Shown one piece after another: positions 50,192 through 60,163 of a stretch of 64,000 nt of DNA. The notes beneath the pieces were generated by a model, which was not told the origin of the DNA, did no database searches, and saw only the letters and a program-made list of their open reading frames with translations. The stretch covers positions 1 to 64,000 of the forward strand of contig NZ_SWAR01000014.1 of assembly GCF_006386545.1 (NCBI RefSeq). The letters are read 5' to 3'. The translations under genes were made by a program, and so were the position numbers. Position 1 is the stretch's first letter; every line of letters begins with the position of its first letter. This DNA comes from Methylibium rhizosphaerae. Lineage in GTDB: Bacteria; Pseudomonadota; Gammaproteobacteria; Burkholderiales; Burkholderiaceae_C.

Positions 50192-51196
50192 ATGGACCGT
50201 CGAACCTGCCTGCAAGCTGGCGCTGGCGCATTGTTTTCAGCGATGGGCGCGGCTGCGTTTGCCCAGGCCGGCTCCAAGGCGAAGGCGGGTGCCGCAGGCA
50301 CCCATGCAGCGCTGCCGCTGCTGCGCATCTACATCCCCGGCGGCGCCGGCGGCGGCTGGGACCAGACCGGGCGTGCGCTCGGCGCCGCCATCCAGTCGGC
50401 CGGCCTCGCGCAGCAGGTGGAATACGAGAACAAGGGCGGCAAGGGCGGCACCATCGGCCTCACCGACTTCGTGGAGCGCTACAGCCACGACCCGGCAGCG
50501 CTGATGGTCGGCGGCATGGTCATGGTGGGCGCCATCGCGCTGAACCAGCCCAAGATCACCCTGGCCCAGGTCACGCCGATCGCCAGGCTCACCAGCGACT
50601 ACATGGTGCTGGTGGTACCGGCCAGCTCGAAGCTGAAGGACGTCAAGGCACTGGTGGGCGCCATGCAGCAGGACCTCGGCTCCGTCACCTTCACCGGCGG
50701 CTCGATCGGCGGCGTGGACCACATGCTCGCCGGCATGATGGCCCGGCAGCTGCGCCTGGACGCCGGCGCCCTGAAGTACGAACCCACGAGCAGCGGAAAG
50801 GAAGCGATGGCGCTGCTGGCGAGCGGCAAGGCGCAGGTCGCGATCTCGAGCTACAGCGAGTTCAAGACCGACATCGACAACAAGACCCTCATCCCGCTGG
50901 CCACGTCGTCGCGCAAGTCGCTGTACGGCATTCCGTCGCTGGCGGAGCGCGGCGTCTCGACCGAACTGGCCAACTGGCGAGGCGTGTTCGGCCCGGGCCT
51001 GGTGAGCGAGGACCAGAAGGAAACGCTGCGCCGCATCGTCATCCGGGCCACCGAAACGCCGGCATGGCGCCAGTCGCTGCTCGACAACAGCTGGATCGGC
51101 GCCCTGCTCTATGGCAAGGAATTCGCCGACGCCCTCGAAATCGAGCAGGGCATCGCCAGCGCGGTGACGCTGATGCTCAAGCTCAAGAAGAGCTGA
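50192..51196 (+). CDS. Bug/TctC-family periplasmic binding protein
   Basis: The protein has 334 residues. MDRRTCLQAGAGALFSAMGAAAFAQA is an N-terminal signal with a twin-Arg-like start. The mature part has IYIPGGAGGGWDQTGRALGAAI, the tight first loop of tripartite tricarboxylate binding proteins, and VTFTGGSIGGVDHMLAGMMA. These proteins bind carboxylates such as citrate; betaproteobacteria carry many orphan copies. No TctA/TctB transporter genes are adjacent, so it is an orphan here. ATG 50192 follows AGGAG. Confidence 0.92.
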   Translation: MDRRTCLQAGAGALFSAMGAAAFAQAGSKAKAGAAGTHAALPLLRIYIPGGAGGGWDQTGRALGAAIQSAGLAQQVEYENKGGKGGTIGLTDFVERYSHDPAALMVGGMVMVGAIALNQPKITLAQVTPIARLTSDYMVLVVPASSKLKDVKALVGAMQQDLGSVTFTGGSIGGVDHMLAGMMARQLRLDAGALKYEPTSSGKEAMALLASGKAQVAISSYSEFKTDIDNKTLIPLATSSRKSLYGIPSLAERGVSTELANWRGVFGPGLVSEDQKETLRRIVIRATETPAWRQSLLDNSWIGALLYGKEFADALEIEQGIASAVTLMLKLKKS

Positions 51197-51199
51197 ACC

Positions 51200-51221
51200 G
51201 GCGGGCGCGCAGCGCCCCGCC
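51200..51221. terminator. GC-rich hairpin between convergent genes
   Basis: GGCGGGCGC and GCGCCCCGCC pair around a 3-base loop with one bulged base, placed between the convergent ends of the Bug gene and sodC. There is no T-run, so the termination role is tentative. Confidence 0.4.
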
Positions 51222-51232
51222 ATGGCCGGGCT

Positions 51233-51799
51233 TCAGCCTGCCTTGATGACGCCGCAGGCGATGCGCGCGCCGGCATTGCCGGTGGGCTGCGTCTTGTAGT
51301 CGTCGGGGTTGGCATGGACGATGAGGCCCTTGCCGACCAGGTCGGTCGCGCCCGAGCCAATGGTCACGCCGGTGAGCTTGAAGGTCGCCTCGGCATAGCC
51401 GTTGGCATCGGCCTTCAGCCCGGGCATGTCGCCGGCATGGTGGTCGGCATGCTGGGGGCCGTGAGGCTTGCCCGTCGGGTTGAAGTGGCCGCCGGTGCTC
51501 ATGCCGTCGCCGCTGGAGCAGTCGCCCTTCTCATGCGCGTGGAAGCCGTGTTCCTGGTTGGGCTTCAGGCCCGCCACCTTCACGCGCACCTGCACCCCGT
51601 CGGGCAGTTGCGTGAACCACGCGGTGCCCGAAGCGGTGTTGCCCGTGGTGGCCTGCAGCGTTGCCACGGCCGTGGGGCCGGAGGCCAGGGCGGCAGCAGG
51701 CTTGGCGGCGGCCACCTGCGGGGCACCGGACATGTCCGCGCAGGCCGTGGCCAGGGCGGACAGTGCGGTGACGGCAAGAACGCTGGCGTATCGCTTCAT
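51233..51799 (-). CDS. sodC: Cu,Zn superoxide dismutase, lipoprotein
   Basis: The protein has 188 residues. A signal peptide ends in the lipobox ATAC after MKRYASVLAVTALSAL. The metal site is complete: HGFHAHEKGDC, GGHFNP, HADHHAGD, and a final HANPDD with the conserved Cys in ARIACGVI. It dismutates superoxide in the periplasm or at the outer membrane. ATG 51799 follows AAGGAG. It lies downstream of tex on the same strand across 110 bases. Confidence 0.95.
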   Translation of the reverse strand: MKRYASVLAVTALSALATACADMSGAPQVAAAKPAAALASGPTAVATLQATTGNTASGTAWFTQLPDGVQVRVKVAGLKPNQEHGFHAHEKGDCSSGDGMSTGGHFNPTGKPHGPQHADHHAGDMPGLKADANGYAEATFKLTGVTIGSGATDLVGKGLIVHANPDDYKTQPTGNAGARIACGVIKAG

Positions 51800-51909
51800 G
51801 CAGGAACTCCTTGGGTTGTGATTCGTTGGGCAGGTTCACACGACCTGCGGAGTTTCCGACGATCCGCAGGCGCCGTCACCACCCAGAACGCGGTAACGAA
51901 GCGGGTCGT

Positions 51910-54291
51910 TCAGCGCTTGGTCTGCAGCTTGGCAAACGCCGCGGCCATGGCGTTCTGCGAGGCAGGCTGGCTGGCCCCGCGGCCACCGCCACCGCCGAAG
52001 CGTTCATTGCGCGCCGCCGGCCGGAAGCTGTTGTCGCCTCGTTCGCCGCGAGGCGCCGGCGCGGCGTCGAGCTTCATCGTGAGGGAAATGCGCTTGCGGG
52101 CGAGGTCCACCTCCAGCACCTTCACCTTGACGATGTCGCCGGCCTTCACCACTTCGCGGGCGTCGTTGACGAACTTGTTCGACAGCTGGCTCACGTGCAC
52201 CAGGCCGTCCTGGTGCACGCCCAGGTCGACGAAGGCGCCGAACTGGGCCACGTTGCTCACCGTGCCCTCGAGCACCATGCCTTCGGCCAGGTCCTTGATG
52301 TCCTCGACGCCGTCGTTGAAGCGCGCCACCTTGAAGTCCGGGCGCGGGTCGCGGCCGGGCTTCTCGAGTTCGGCCAGGATGTCCTTCACCGTGATGGCGC
52401 CGAACTTCTCGTCGGCAAAGGCCTCCGGCTTCAGCGAGCGGATCACGTCGCTGCGTCCCATCACTTCGGTAATGGGCTTGCCGGTGGCGGCGAGCATCTT
52501 CTCGACCACCGGGTAGGTCTCGGGGTGCACGCCCGACACGTCGAGCGGGTTGTCGCCGCCGCGAATGCGCAGGAAGCCGGCCGCCTGCTCGAAGGTCTTC
52601 TCGCCCAGGCCCGCCACTTCACGCAGCTGGCGGCGGTTCTTGAAGGCGCCATTGGCGTCGCGCCAGCGCACGATGCTGGCCGCCACCGCGGCGGACAGGC
52701 CCGACACGCGCGACAGCAGGGGCGCGGATGCGGTGTTCAGGTCCACCCCCACCGAGTTCACGCAGTCCTCGACCACGGCGTCCAGGCTGCGGGCCAGTTC
52801 GCTCTGGTTGACGTCATGCTGGTACTGGCCCACGCCGATGCTCTTGGGCTCGATCTTGACCAGCTCGGCCAGCGGGTCCTGCACCCGCCTCGCGATCGAC
52901 ACCGCGCCGCGCAGGCTCACGTCGAGCTCGGGCAGCTCCTTGCTCGCGTATTCCGAGGCCGAATACACCGAGGCGCCGGCTTCGCTCACCACCACCTTCT
53001 CGAGCGGCGTGCCCGGCGCCATCTGCTGGATACGCTTGATGAGGTCGGCCGCCAGCTTGTCGGTCTCGCGGCTGGCGGTGCCGTTGCCGATGGCGATGAG
53101 GTTGACGCCATGCGTGGCCGCCAGCCGGCCCAGCGTGTGGATGGAGCCTTCCCAGTCGCGCTTGGGCTCGTGCGGGTAGACAGTGGCGGTATCGACCACC
53201 TTGCCGGTGTCGTTGACCACCGCCACTTTCACGCCGGTGCGGATGCCCGGGTCCAGGCCCATCACCACCCGCTTGCCGGCGGGTGCGGCCAGCAGCAGGT
53301 CGCGCAGGTTCTCGGCGAACACCTTGATGGCCACCTTCTCGGCCTCCTCGCGCAGGCGGGCGAACAGGTCGCGCTCCAGGCTGAGGCTCAGCTTGACCTT
53401 CCAGGTCCAGGCGACGCACTTGCGGATGAGGTCGTCGGCCGGCCGCTTGCCATGGCTCCAGCCCAGGTGGCGTGCGATGCGCCCTTCGGCCAGCGACGGC
53501 TGCCCCGGCACCACCTCCTCGTCGAGCACCAGCTTGGCGTCCAGGAATTCGAGCGTGCGGCCGCGAAAGACGGCCAGCGCCCGGTGCGAGGGCACGCGGC
53601 TGATCGGCTCGTCGTAGTCGAAGTAGTCGCGGAACTTGGCGATGTCGGGGTTGTTCTCGTCCTTGCCGTCCATCAGCTTCGACTTGAACAGCCCCTCTTC
53701 CCACAGCCACTCGCGCAGCTTGCCCACCAGCGCGGCGTCCTCGGCCCAGCGCTCGGACAGGATGTCGCGCACGCCGTCGAGCACCGCGAACGCATCGGCA
53801 AAGCCCGCCTCGGCATTCACGAACCCGGCTGCCTCGGCCATCGGGTCGAGCGACGGGTCGGCGAACAGCTTGTCGGCCAGCGGCTCGATGCCCGCCTCGC
53901 GGGCGATCATGGCCTTGGTGCGGCGCTTGGGCTTGTAGGGCAGGTAGATGTCCTCGAGCTCCTGCTTGGTGGGCGCCGCTTCCACCGCGGCGCGCAGCTC
54001 GGGCGTGAGCTTGCCCTGCTCCTCGATGCTCTTGAGCACCGCAGCGCGGCGTTCCTCGAGCTCGCGCAGGTAGGTCAGGCGCGCTTCGAGCTCGCGCAGC
54101 TGGATGTCGTCCAGGCCGTCGGTGGCTTCCTTGCGGTAGCGCGCGATGAAGGGCACGGTGGCCCCGCCGTCCAGCAGGTCGACGGCGGCATTCACTTGGG
54201 CCGGCCGAACCTTCAGCTCGGCGGCAATTTGCAGCAGGATCTTTTCCAAAACTAGAGACGTCGGGTCGCAGGAAGCGGGCGAGTTTGCCAT
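51910..54291 (-). CDS. tex: Tex family RNA-binding transcription accessory protein
   Basis: The protein has 793 residues. The start [10 protein letters not shown] at 54291 replaces a frame reaching 54360. Tex landmarks in order are the N-terminal [27 protein letters not shown], the YqgF-like [17 protein letters not shown], HhH elements ([27 protein letters not shown]) and an S1 domain ([34 protein letters not shown]). The C-terminal tail is Gly/Arg/Ala-rich. It binds nucleic acid and modulates transcription; deletion in other bacteria changes toxin and stress gene expression. It diverges from the sensor kinase gene. Confidence 0.96.
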   Translation of the reverse strand: MANSPASCDPTSLVLEKILLQIAAELKVRPAQVNAAVDLLDGGATVPFIARYRKEATDGLDDIQLRELEARLTYLRELEERRAAVLKSIEEQGKLTPELRAAVEAAPTKQELEDIYLPYKPKRRTKAMIAREAGIEPLADKLFADPSLDPMAEAAGFVNAEAGFADAFAVLDGVRDILSERWAEDAALVGKLREWLWEEGLFKSKLMDGKDENNPDIAKFRDYFDYDEPISRVPSHRALAVFRGRTLEFLDAKLVLDEEVVPGQPSLAEGRIARHLGWSHGKRPADDLIRKCVAWTWKVKLSLSLERDLFARLREEAEKVAIKVFAENLRDLLLAAPAGKRVVMGLDPGIRTGVKVAVVNDTGKVVDTATVYPHEPKRDWEGSIHTLGRLAATHGVNLIAIGNGTASRETDKLAADLIKRIQQMAPGTPLEKVVVSEAGASVYSASEYASKELPELDVSLRGAVSIARRVQDPLAELVKIEPKSIGVGQYQHDVNQSELARSLDAVVEDCVNSVGVDLNTASAPLLSRVSGLSAAVAASIVRWRDANGAFKNRRQLREVAGLGEKTFEQAAGFLRIRGGDNPLDVSGVHPETYPVVEKMLAATGKPITEVMGRSDVIRSLKPEAFADEKFGAITVKDILAELEKPGRDPRPDFKVARFNDGVEDIKDLAEGMVLEGTVSNVAQFGAFVDLGVHQDGLVHVSQLSNKFVNDAREVVKAGDIVKVKVLEVDLARKRISLTMKLDAAPAPRGERGDNSFRPAARNERFGGGGGRGASQPASQNAMAAAFAKLQTKR

Positions 54292-54479
54292 AGCGGGCGG
54301 GGCCGAAAACCGCAGGACGCCCCGGCCGGAACCGCAGTTTGTGAGCAGAGGTTCTCGCAAGCACCCCGGTGCCGCGCCGCCTGCGGTTGGCCCCGCCCCG
54401 GCGACCGTTGCGGGCGCCGGTTTCGCACTTCGTCGCCGCAGCCCGCGCCGGGCCCGAACATGCCCCTACGATGGCGCCC

Positions 54480-55601
54480 ATGACGCAACCGACCGAGCCG
54501 CTCCTTCCCGCCCCGCCGCACCGGCGCGACCGGTCGCTGTGGCTCGGCTATGCAGGCCTGTGCCTGCTGGCCTGGGTGCTGTACGGGGTGGCCGGGACCG
54601 ACTGGCAGCGCGGCGGGCTGCGCGCCTTCGACGCGCTGTACGAAGCCACCTGGAACCTGACGCCTGCCATGCTGCTGGGCACGCTGGTGCTGCCCTGGGT
54701 TCGCCGGCTGCAGCGCCTGGCGCCGCCCTGGCCGCTGCGCGCCGCCCTGCACGTGGCGGCCGCCTGTGTCTTCGCGCTGCTCTGGCATGCGCTGGACTTC
54801 GCCCTGTCGTGGTGGTTCTTCGGGCCCGACCACGCCTGGGCCACGCTGGCGCAGCAGCTGCTGTGGCGCAGTGCCTGGGCGGTGTTCGTGTACCTCGCGA
54901 TCTACCTGGGCTTCAGCGGCGCCCTGCATGCGCGCCGTGCCCGTGATGCGGCGGTGAGCGCGGCACATGCCGAGTCGGCCCTGGTCCGCGCCGAGCTGGC
55001 CGTCATCAGCGGCAAGCTCAACCCGCACTTCCTGTTCAACACGCTCAACTCGATCCACTTCCTGATGCGCCGCGACACCCCCGCGGCCGAACAGGCGCTG
55101 CTCGGCTTCGCCCGCATGATGCGCTACCTGCTGGACAGCCGGCGTGGCGCCGCCGACCGCGTGCCGCTGCGCGAGGAGCTCGATTTCGTGCGCGACTACC
55201 TCGCGCTCGAGTCGTTGCGCCTGGGCTCGCGGCTGCAGGTGCAATGGTCTGTCGACGACGGCGCCCTGGACGACGAGATCCCGCCGCTCACGCTGCAGCC
55301 GCTGGTGGAAAACGCCATCGCCCACGGCATTGCGCCGCGGGTGGCAGGCGGCACGGTGCGCATCGAGGCGCGCCGGTCGGCGGGCGACGGCACGCTGTCG
55401 CTGCAGGTGGCCGACGACGGCGCGGGCTGCGACTGGCCGCCGCCCGCCTCGCGCCCCGGCGGCCGGGGCGTCGGCCTGCATTCGCTGATGCGCCGGTTCG
55501 AGATGGACTACGAAGGCCGGGCCCGGCTCGACGTGTCCACCGCCCCCGGGGCCGGCTTCCGGGTCCACATCGTGATTCCTCAACTCGAGCTCCACACATG
55601 A
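54480..55601 (+). CDS. LytS/AlgZ-type sensor histidine kinase
   Basis: The protein has 373 residues. ATG 54480 or ATG 54471 starts a protein with four membrane segments (LWLGYAGLCLLAWVLYG, LTPAMLLGTLVLPWV, ALHVAAACVFALLWHAL, WAVFVYLAIYLGFSGAL). The His_kinase domain has ELAVISGKLNPHFLFNTLNSI (H183), LVENAIAHGI as the N box and RGVGLHSLMRRFE. This is the LytS family, usually with a LytTR regulator, which follows with a 4-base overlap. The signal is unknown. Confidence 0.9.
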   Translation: MTQPTEPLLPAPPHRRDRSLWLGYAGLCLLAWVLYGVAGTDWQRGGLRAFDALYEATWNLTPAMLLGTLVLPWVRRLQRLAPPWPLRAALHVAAACVFALLWHALDFALSWWFFGPDHAWATLAQQLLWRSAWAVFVYLAIYLGFSGALHARRARDAAVSAAHAESALVRAELAVISGKLNPHFLFNTLNSIHFLMRRDTPAAEQALLGFARMMRYLLDSRRGAADRVPLREELDFVRDYLALESLRLGSRLQVQWSVDDGALDDEIPPLTLQPLVENAIAHGIAPRVAGGTVRIEARRSAGDGTLSLQVADDGAGCDWPPPASRPGGRGVGLHSLMRRFEMDYEGRARLDVSTAPGAGFRVHIVIPQLELHT

Positions 55602-56356
55602 AGCGTTTTCGAACCCTCATCGCCGAGGACGAGCCGCTGGCCGCCGAAGGCCTGGCCGACTGGGTGCGCGAGCTGCCGCAGCTGGAGCTGGCAGCCGTGT
55701 GCGCCGACGGCGACAGCGCGCTGCGCACCATCCGCGAGCTGCAGCCCGAGCTCGTGCTGCTGGACATCCAGATGCCCGGACGCACCGGTCTGGAGGTGCT
55801 GCGCGCGCTGGCGGACGACGAATGTCAGCCCGCCGTGATCTTCACCACCGCCTACGACGAGCATGCCCTCACCGCGTTCGAGCTGCATGCGGTGGACTAC
55901 CTGCTCAAGCCGTTTGCGCAGGAGCGCTTCAACGAAGCGGTCGGGCATGCGCTGTCGCGGCTGGCCGCCGGCGAGGGGGCGCCGCTGCTGCCGGCGCTCG
56001 AATCGGCCGCACGGCCCGACGACGACGAACCGCTGCTGCGCCTGCTGGTGCGCGACGGCCAGCGGATCGTGCCGCTGCTGGTGGAAGAGATCGAGTACCT
56101 GCGCTCTGACACGAAGTACACCGCCATCGCGAGCCGGGGCCGCAACTACCTGGTGCGCCTGCCGATCGCGAGCTTCGAGAAGCGGCTCGATGCGCGGCGC
56201 TTCCTGAAGGTGAACCGCTCCTGCCTCATCAACCTCGACTATGTCGAGGCCATGACGCCCGACGAAGGCTCGCAGTACGTGATCCGCCTGCGCGACGGCA
56301 CCAGCGTCACCGCCAGCCGCGAGGTGTCGAAACAGCTGAGGTCGCAGATCCTATGA
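55598..56356 (+). CDS. LytTR-family response regulator
   Basis: The protein has 252 residues. The receiver has LIAEDEPLAAEGLA, phospho-acceptor D56 in LVLLDIQMPG and HAVDYLLKPF. A LytTR DNA-binding domain follows (VPLLVEEIEYLRSDTKYTAI, RLPIASFEKRLDARRFLKVNRSCLINLDYV, LRDGTSVTASREVSKQLR). It overlaps both neighbours by 4 bases: the kinase before and the DUF2807 gene after, which is thus a likely target or partner. Confidence 0.93.
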   Translation: MKRFRTLIAEDEPLAAEGLADWVRELPQLELAAVCADGDSALRTIRELQPELVLLDIQMPGRTGLEVLRALADDECQPAVIFTTAYDEHALTAFELHAVDYLLKPFAQERFNEAVGHALSRLAAGEGAPLLPALESAARPDDDEPLLRLLVRDGQRIVPLLVEEIEYLRSDTKYTAIASRGRNYLVRLPIASFEKRLDARRFLKVNRSCLINLDYVEAMTPDEGSQYVIRLRDGTSVTASREVSKQLRSQIL

Positions 56357-57066
56357 AACGACGCCCCTTCCTGCTCGCGCTCGCCCTGGCGGCGCCCCTG
56401 CTGCTGGCTCCGGCGAGCCAGGCCCAGACGAACACGGTACGTGCCATCTCGCCAGGCAGCTTCGATGCCATCGACATCTCGGGTTCCGCCGTCGTGAGGT
56501 TCGAGCAGGGCCCGCGCGACGAGGTGCTGTACGAGGGCGACGACACCACGCAGGACGCGCCCGAACTCGAGGTGCGCAACGGCACCCTCCTGCTGCACCA
56601 GGGCGGCGCCTGGAAGTTCTGGAACGCCCGCAAGCTGCACCTGCTGGTGAAGGCGCGGGCCCTCCGGCGGGTGAGCATTGCCGGCGCCGCGGACTTCCAT
56701 GCCCCCACGCCGGTGAAGACCGACACGCTGGCGATCGACATCTCCGGCGCCGGCAGCGCCCGCTTCGACCAGCTCAAGGCCGACCAGCTCAACTTCACGG
56801 TCTCTGGCGCGGGCGACGGGCAGATGGCCGGCGCGGTGGGGACGGTGAACGTGCAGATTTCGGGCAAGAGCCGCTTCGCCGGCGGCCGGCTCGCGAGCGA
56901 CCGTGCGCAGGTCACCATCAACGGCGTTGGCAGCGTGGAGGTGTGGGCCGCCTCGCAGCTCGACGTCTCGATCTCGGGTGTGGGCAGCGTGGACTACTGG
57001 GGCTCGCCGGTCGTCCGGCGCACGGTGGCCGGCCGCGGCGAAATCAACGAGCGGGGCAAGCGCTGA
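56353..57066 (+). CDS. Secreted DUF2807 (GIN-domain) protein
   Basis: The protein has 237 residues. A signal peptide (RPFLLALALAAPLLLAPASQA) precedes the DUF2807 repeats: SPGSFDAIDISGSAVVRFEQG, RRVSIAGAADFHAP, LAIDISGAGSARFDQL, VSGAGDGQMAG, INGVGSVEVWA and ISGVGSVDYWGSP, a beta-helix-like series of about 20-residue rungs. Its function is unknown. The 4-base overlap ties it to the LytTR pair. Its 3' end overlaps the convergent flavoprotein gene by 23 bases. Confidence 0.88.
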   Translation: MKRRPFLLALALAAPLLLAPASQAQTNTVRAISPGSFDAIDISGSAVVRFEQGPRDEVLYEGDDTTQDAPELEVRNGTLLLHQGGAWKFWNARKLHLLVKARALRRVSIAGAADFHAPTPVKTDTLAIDISGAGSARFDQLKADQLNFTVSGAGDGQMAGAVGTVNVQISGKSRFAGGRLASDRAQVTINGVGSVEVWAASQLDVSISGVGSVDYWGSPVVRRTVAGRGEINERGKR

Positions 57067-58342
57067 GCCGCTGCAGCACCCCGCGTGCGGCGACGCGGCC
57101 GCTGGCCACGCAGGCGGTCAGCAGGTAGCCGCCCGTGGGCGCTTCCCAGTCGAGCATCTCGCCGGCACAGAAGACGCCCGGCAGCGCCCGCAGCATCAAG
57201 GTCTCGTCCAGCGCCTCGAAGCTCACGCCGCCGGCGGTGCTGATGGCCTCGTCGATGGGCCGTGGCGCGACCAGCCGCAGCGGCAGGGCCTTGATGGCGG
57301 CCGCCAGCCGCGCCGGATCGTTGAAGACCTCGGCCGGCAGCACCTCCCTCAGCAGCGCCGCCTTCACGCCGTGCAGGCCGAGGCGGCTTTGCAGGTGGCT
57401 GGCCATGGAACGCGAGCCACGCGGATGGGCCACCTCCGCCAGCACCCGGGCCGGTTCATGGGCGGGCAGCAGGTCGAGGTGGATGGTGGCGCTGCCGGCG
57501 GCCGCGATCTCGTCGCGCAGCAGTGCCGAGACGGCATAGACGAGGCTGCCCTCGATGCCACCCTCGGTGACGACGAATTCGCCGGTGCGCTGGAAGCGGG
57601 TGCGGCCGTCGGCGCTCTCGAACGACAGCACCATCGGCTTCAGCGGTTCTCCCGCATGGCGGCTGCGGAAGTGTTCGCTCCAGCCCTGCGGCGGCCGGCC
57701 GGGTGCCGCGGCCGCGCCCTGCCCCACGTCGAACCCGCAGTTCGCCGGCTGCAGCGGCGCGATCACGACACCGCGTTCAGCCAGCAGCGGCACCCAGGCG
57801 CCGTCGGAGCCGAGCCTCGCCCAGCTGGCGCCGCCCAGGGCGAGCAGCACCGCATCGGCCTGCACTTGCGCCTCGCCGGTGGGGGTGGCGAAGCGCAGCG
57901 CCTGCCCCGACCCTGCTTCGGCAAAGCCGAGCCAGCGATGGCGCATGTGCAAGCGCACCCCGGCCTGGCGCAGCCGGTGCAGCCACGCCCGCAGCAACGG
58001 TGCCGCCTTCAGGTCGGTGGGGAAGACCCGGCCGGAGGTGCCGACGAAGGTGTCGATGCCCAGCCCCTTGGCCCAGTCGCGCAGCTCGTTCGCGCCGAAG
58101 CCGCGCAGCCACGGCTCGACCTGCGCACGGCGGTCGCCGTAGCGGCCGAGGAAGGGCTCGAAGTCTTCGGAATGGGTGAGGTTCAGGCCACCCTTGCCGG
58201 CCAGCAGGAACTTGCGGCCGACCGAGGGCATGGCGTCGTAGAGGTCGACCTGGGCGCCGCCTTCGGCCAGCACCTCGGCGGCCATCAGGCCTGAGGGGCC
58301 GCCGCCGACCACGGCGACCCTGACGGACTGCGAGGCGGGCAA
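57044..58342 (-). CDS. HI0933-like FAD flavoprotein (TIGR03862 type)
   Basis: The protein has 432 residues. The start is TTG 58342, four bases after the bioB stop. VAVVGGGPSGLMAAEVLAEGGAQVDLYDA is the FAD-binding Rossmann loop, and GRKFLLAGKGGLNLTHSE with GTSGRVFPTD are hallmarks of the HI0933/TIGR03862 family. The C terminus CAGEMLDWEAPTGGYLLTACVASGRVAA closes the FAD site. The substrate is unknown; the family is sometimes linked to tRNA or quinone chemistry. It follows bioB on the same strand. Confidence 0.87.
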   Translation of the reverse strand: MPASQSVRVAVVGGGPSGLMAAEVLAEGGAQVDLYDAMPSVGRKFLLAGKGGLNLTHSEDFEPFLGRYGDRRAQVEPWLRGFGANELRDWAKGLGIDTFVGTSGRVFPTDLKAAPLLRAWLHRLRQAGVRLHMRHRWLGFAEAGSGQALRFATPTGEAQVQADAVLLALGGASWARLGSDGAWVPLLAERGVVIAPLQPANCGFDVGQGAAAAPGRPPQGWSEHFRSRHAGEPLKPMVLSFESADGRTRFQRTGEFVVTEGGIEGSLVYAVSALLRDEIAAAGSATIHLDLLPAHEPARVLAEVAHPRGSRSMASHLQSRLGLHGVKAALLREVLPAEVFNDPARLAAAIKALPLRLVAPRPIDEAISTAGGVSFEALDETLMLRALPGVFCAGEMLDWEAPTGGYLLTACVASGRVAARGVLQRLSACPAR

Positions 58343-58346
58343 GGGC

Positions 58347-59354
58347 CTACCCCGCCTTCAACCCCAGCTTCTCGAACAGTGCTTCGTCGCGCGCCACGTC
58401 GGGGTTGCCGGTGGTGAGCAGCTTCTCGCCATAGAAGATGGAGTTGGCGCCGGCGAGGAAGCACAAGGCCTGCACCGCCTCGCTCATTTCCTGGCGCCCG
58501 GCCGACAAGCGCACCCGGGCCTTCGGCATGGTGATGCGCGCCACCGCGATGGTGCGCACGAATTCGAGCGGGTCGAGCTGGTCGGTGCCGTGCAGCGGCG
58601 TGCCTTCGACCTGCACCAGCTCGTTGATCGGCACCGACTCGGGATACGGGTCCATGTTGGCCAGCTGCGCCACGAGCCCGGCGCGTTCGCGGCGGGACTC
58701 GCCCATGCCGACGATGCCGCCGCAGCACACCGACATGCCGGCTTCGCGCACGTTGGCCAGGGTGTCCAGGCGCTCCTGGTAGTCGCGGGTGGTGATGATG
58801 CGGCCGTAGGCTTCGGGCGCTGTGTCGAGGTTGTGGTTGTAGTAGTCGAGTCCGGCTTCGCGCAGCGTCTGCGCCTGCGGCTTGCTCAGCATGCCCAGCG
58901 TGCAGCAGGTCTCCAGGCCCAGCGCCTTCACTTCCTTCACCAGCACGGCGACCTTCTCGACGTCGCGGTCCTTCGGCTCGCGCCAGGCGGCCCCCATGCA
59001 GAAGCGCGTGGCGCCGGCGTTCACCGCCGCCTTGGCGGCATCGACCACCACCTGCACGTCCATCAGCTTGCCGGCCTCGACGCCGGTGTCGTAGTGCACC
59101 GACTGCGGGCAGTAGCCGCAATCCTCGGGGCAGCCGCCCGTCTTGATGGACAGCAGCGTGGAGCGCTGCACTTCGTTGGCGTCGAAGTATTCGCGGTGGG
59201 TCTGCTGCGCACGCCACAGCAGGTCGTTGAAGGGCAGCTCGAACAACGCTGCCACGGCATCCACCGGCCAGCGCTGCTGCTCTGCGGCGGCCGCGGCCAC
59301 CGCCTGTGCACTGGCGCGGCGAACGAGTTGAATGGTGTGGTGCTGCTGGCTCAT
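58347..59354 (-). CDS. bioB: Biotin synthase
   Basis: The protein has 335 residues; ATG 59354 fits the family N terminus. The radical-SAM cluster motif is C75-x3-C79-x2-C82 ([15 protein letters not shown]). Ligands of the second, sulfur-donating cluster are present ([45 protein letters not shown]). It inserts sulfur into dethiobiotin to give biotin. No other bio gene is adjacent, so the pathway is scattered. The flavoprotein gene follows after 4 bases. Confidence 0.96.
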   Translation of the reverse strand: MSQQHHTIQLVRRASAQAVAAAAAEQQRWPVDAVAALFELPFNDLLWRAQQTHREYFDANEVQRSTLLSIKTGGCPEDCGYCPQSVHYDTGVEAGKLMDVQVVVDAAKAAVNAGATRFCMGAAWREPKDRDVEKVAVLVKEVKALGLETCCTLGMLSKPQAQTLREAGLDYYNHNLDTAPEAYGRIITTRDYQERLDTLANVREAGMSVCCGGIVGMGESRRERAGLVAQLANMDPYPESVPINELVQVEGTPLHGTDQLDPLEFVRTIAVARITMPKARVRLSAGRQEMSEAVQALCFLAGANSIFYGEKLLTTGNPDVARDEALFEKLGLKAG

Positions 59355-59418
59355 GAAGGGAGGTCTCTCGGACAACAAGCCGGGGTTTCTACCACAGCCC
59401 GGCCCCCTCCCCGGCCTT

Positions 59419-60054
59419 TCAGTAACCGGTGGCCCGGCTCCAGCGCTGCTGTGCCGCGAGGAAGGTGGACTCGCCCACTTCCTCGACTTCGATCCGGCTG
59501 CCGGCATTGAACTCGGACATCAGGTCGTTGCGGCCGCGAGCCATCGCACGCGGGTCGCGCCGGATGAGGGTGACGTCCAGCGCCGCCCGCAAGCCGATCA
59601 GGCCGCGCGGGGCGCCGGCGTCGAGCACGGTGTCGAGCTGGTTGGCCGTCTTGCGCAGCACCGGCGGCGGCAGCATGTCGAGTGCCTTGGTGCCGTGATG
59701 GCGCAGCGCGCCTTCGAGAAGGTCCAGGTGGCGCAGCACCTTGCGGGCGCGCGGGTGTCGCTCCAGCACCTCCACCAGCCCCAGCCGCCAGTCGGCCACC
59801 TCGGCCGGCTCGGCTTCCTTCGGTGGCACGGCCTCTGCCGCCGCTTCGGGTTGCGGCACCGCCTTTCGCACAGGCGGTGCGACGCCGGCGGCCAGCAGTC
59901 GGGCCGCGGTGTCGTCGGGGTGCTCGAACAGCACATGCAGATGCAGCCCGCGCCATTCGAAGCGCAGCCGCTTCTCACGCTGGCGGGCGAACCAGGCCGC
60001 CAGGCGGCCGAGCGGATGGGGGGAGCGACGGCCGGGGGGTGTGACTTTGCGCAC
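59419..60054 (-). CDS. Uncharacterised conserved protein
   Basis: This 211-residue protein starts at GTG 60054; the frame is open further upstream ([16 protein letters not shown]), so the true start could lie a little earlier. It is Arg/Ala/Leu-rich with a basic N terminus, a Pro/Glu/Ala-rich linker (about 65-85) and a helical C-terminal half ([37 protein letters not shown]). I recognise no family. It lies 64 bases upstream of bioB on the same strand. Confidence 0.65.
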   Translation of the reverse strand: MRKVTPPGRRSPHPLGRLAAWFARQREKRLRFEWRGLHLHVLFEHPDDTAARLLAAGVAPPVRKAVPQPEAAAEAVPPKEAEPAEVADWRLGLVEVLERHPRARKVLRHLDLLEGALRHHGTKALDMLPPPVLRKTANQLDTVLDAGAPRGLIGLRAALDVTLIRRDPRAMARGRNDLMSEFNAGSRIEVEEVGESTFLAAQQRWSRATGY

Positions 60055-60163
60055 TTCGAACTTCCAGCGAGCGTTTTCGGCTGGTTCATGCTGCCACAGG
60101 GCCCCCTGCGGCGGCCTGGAGAAAGAGCGTGCGAGTGCGGAGTTTTTCTCGGCCTCGGCCGGC

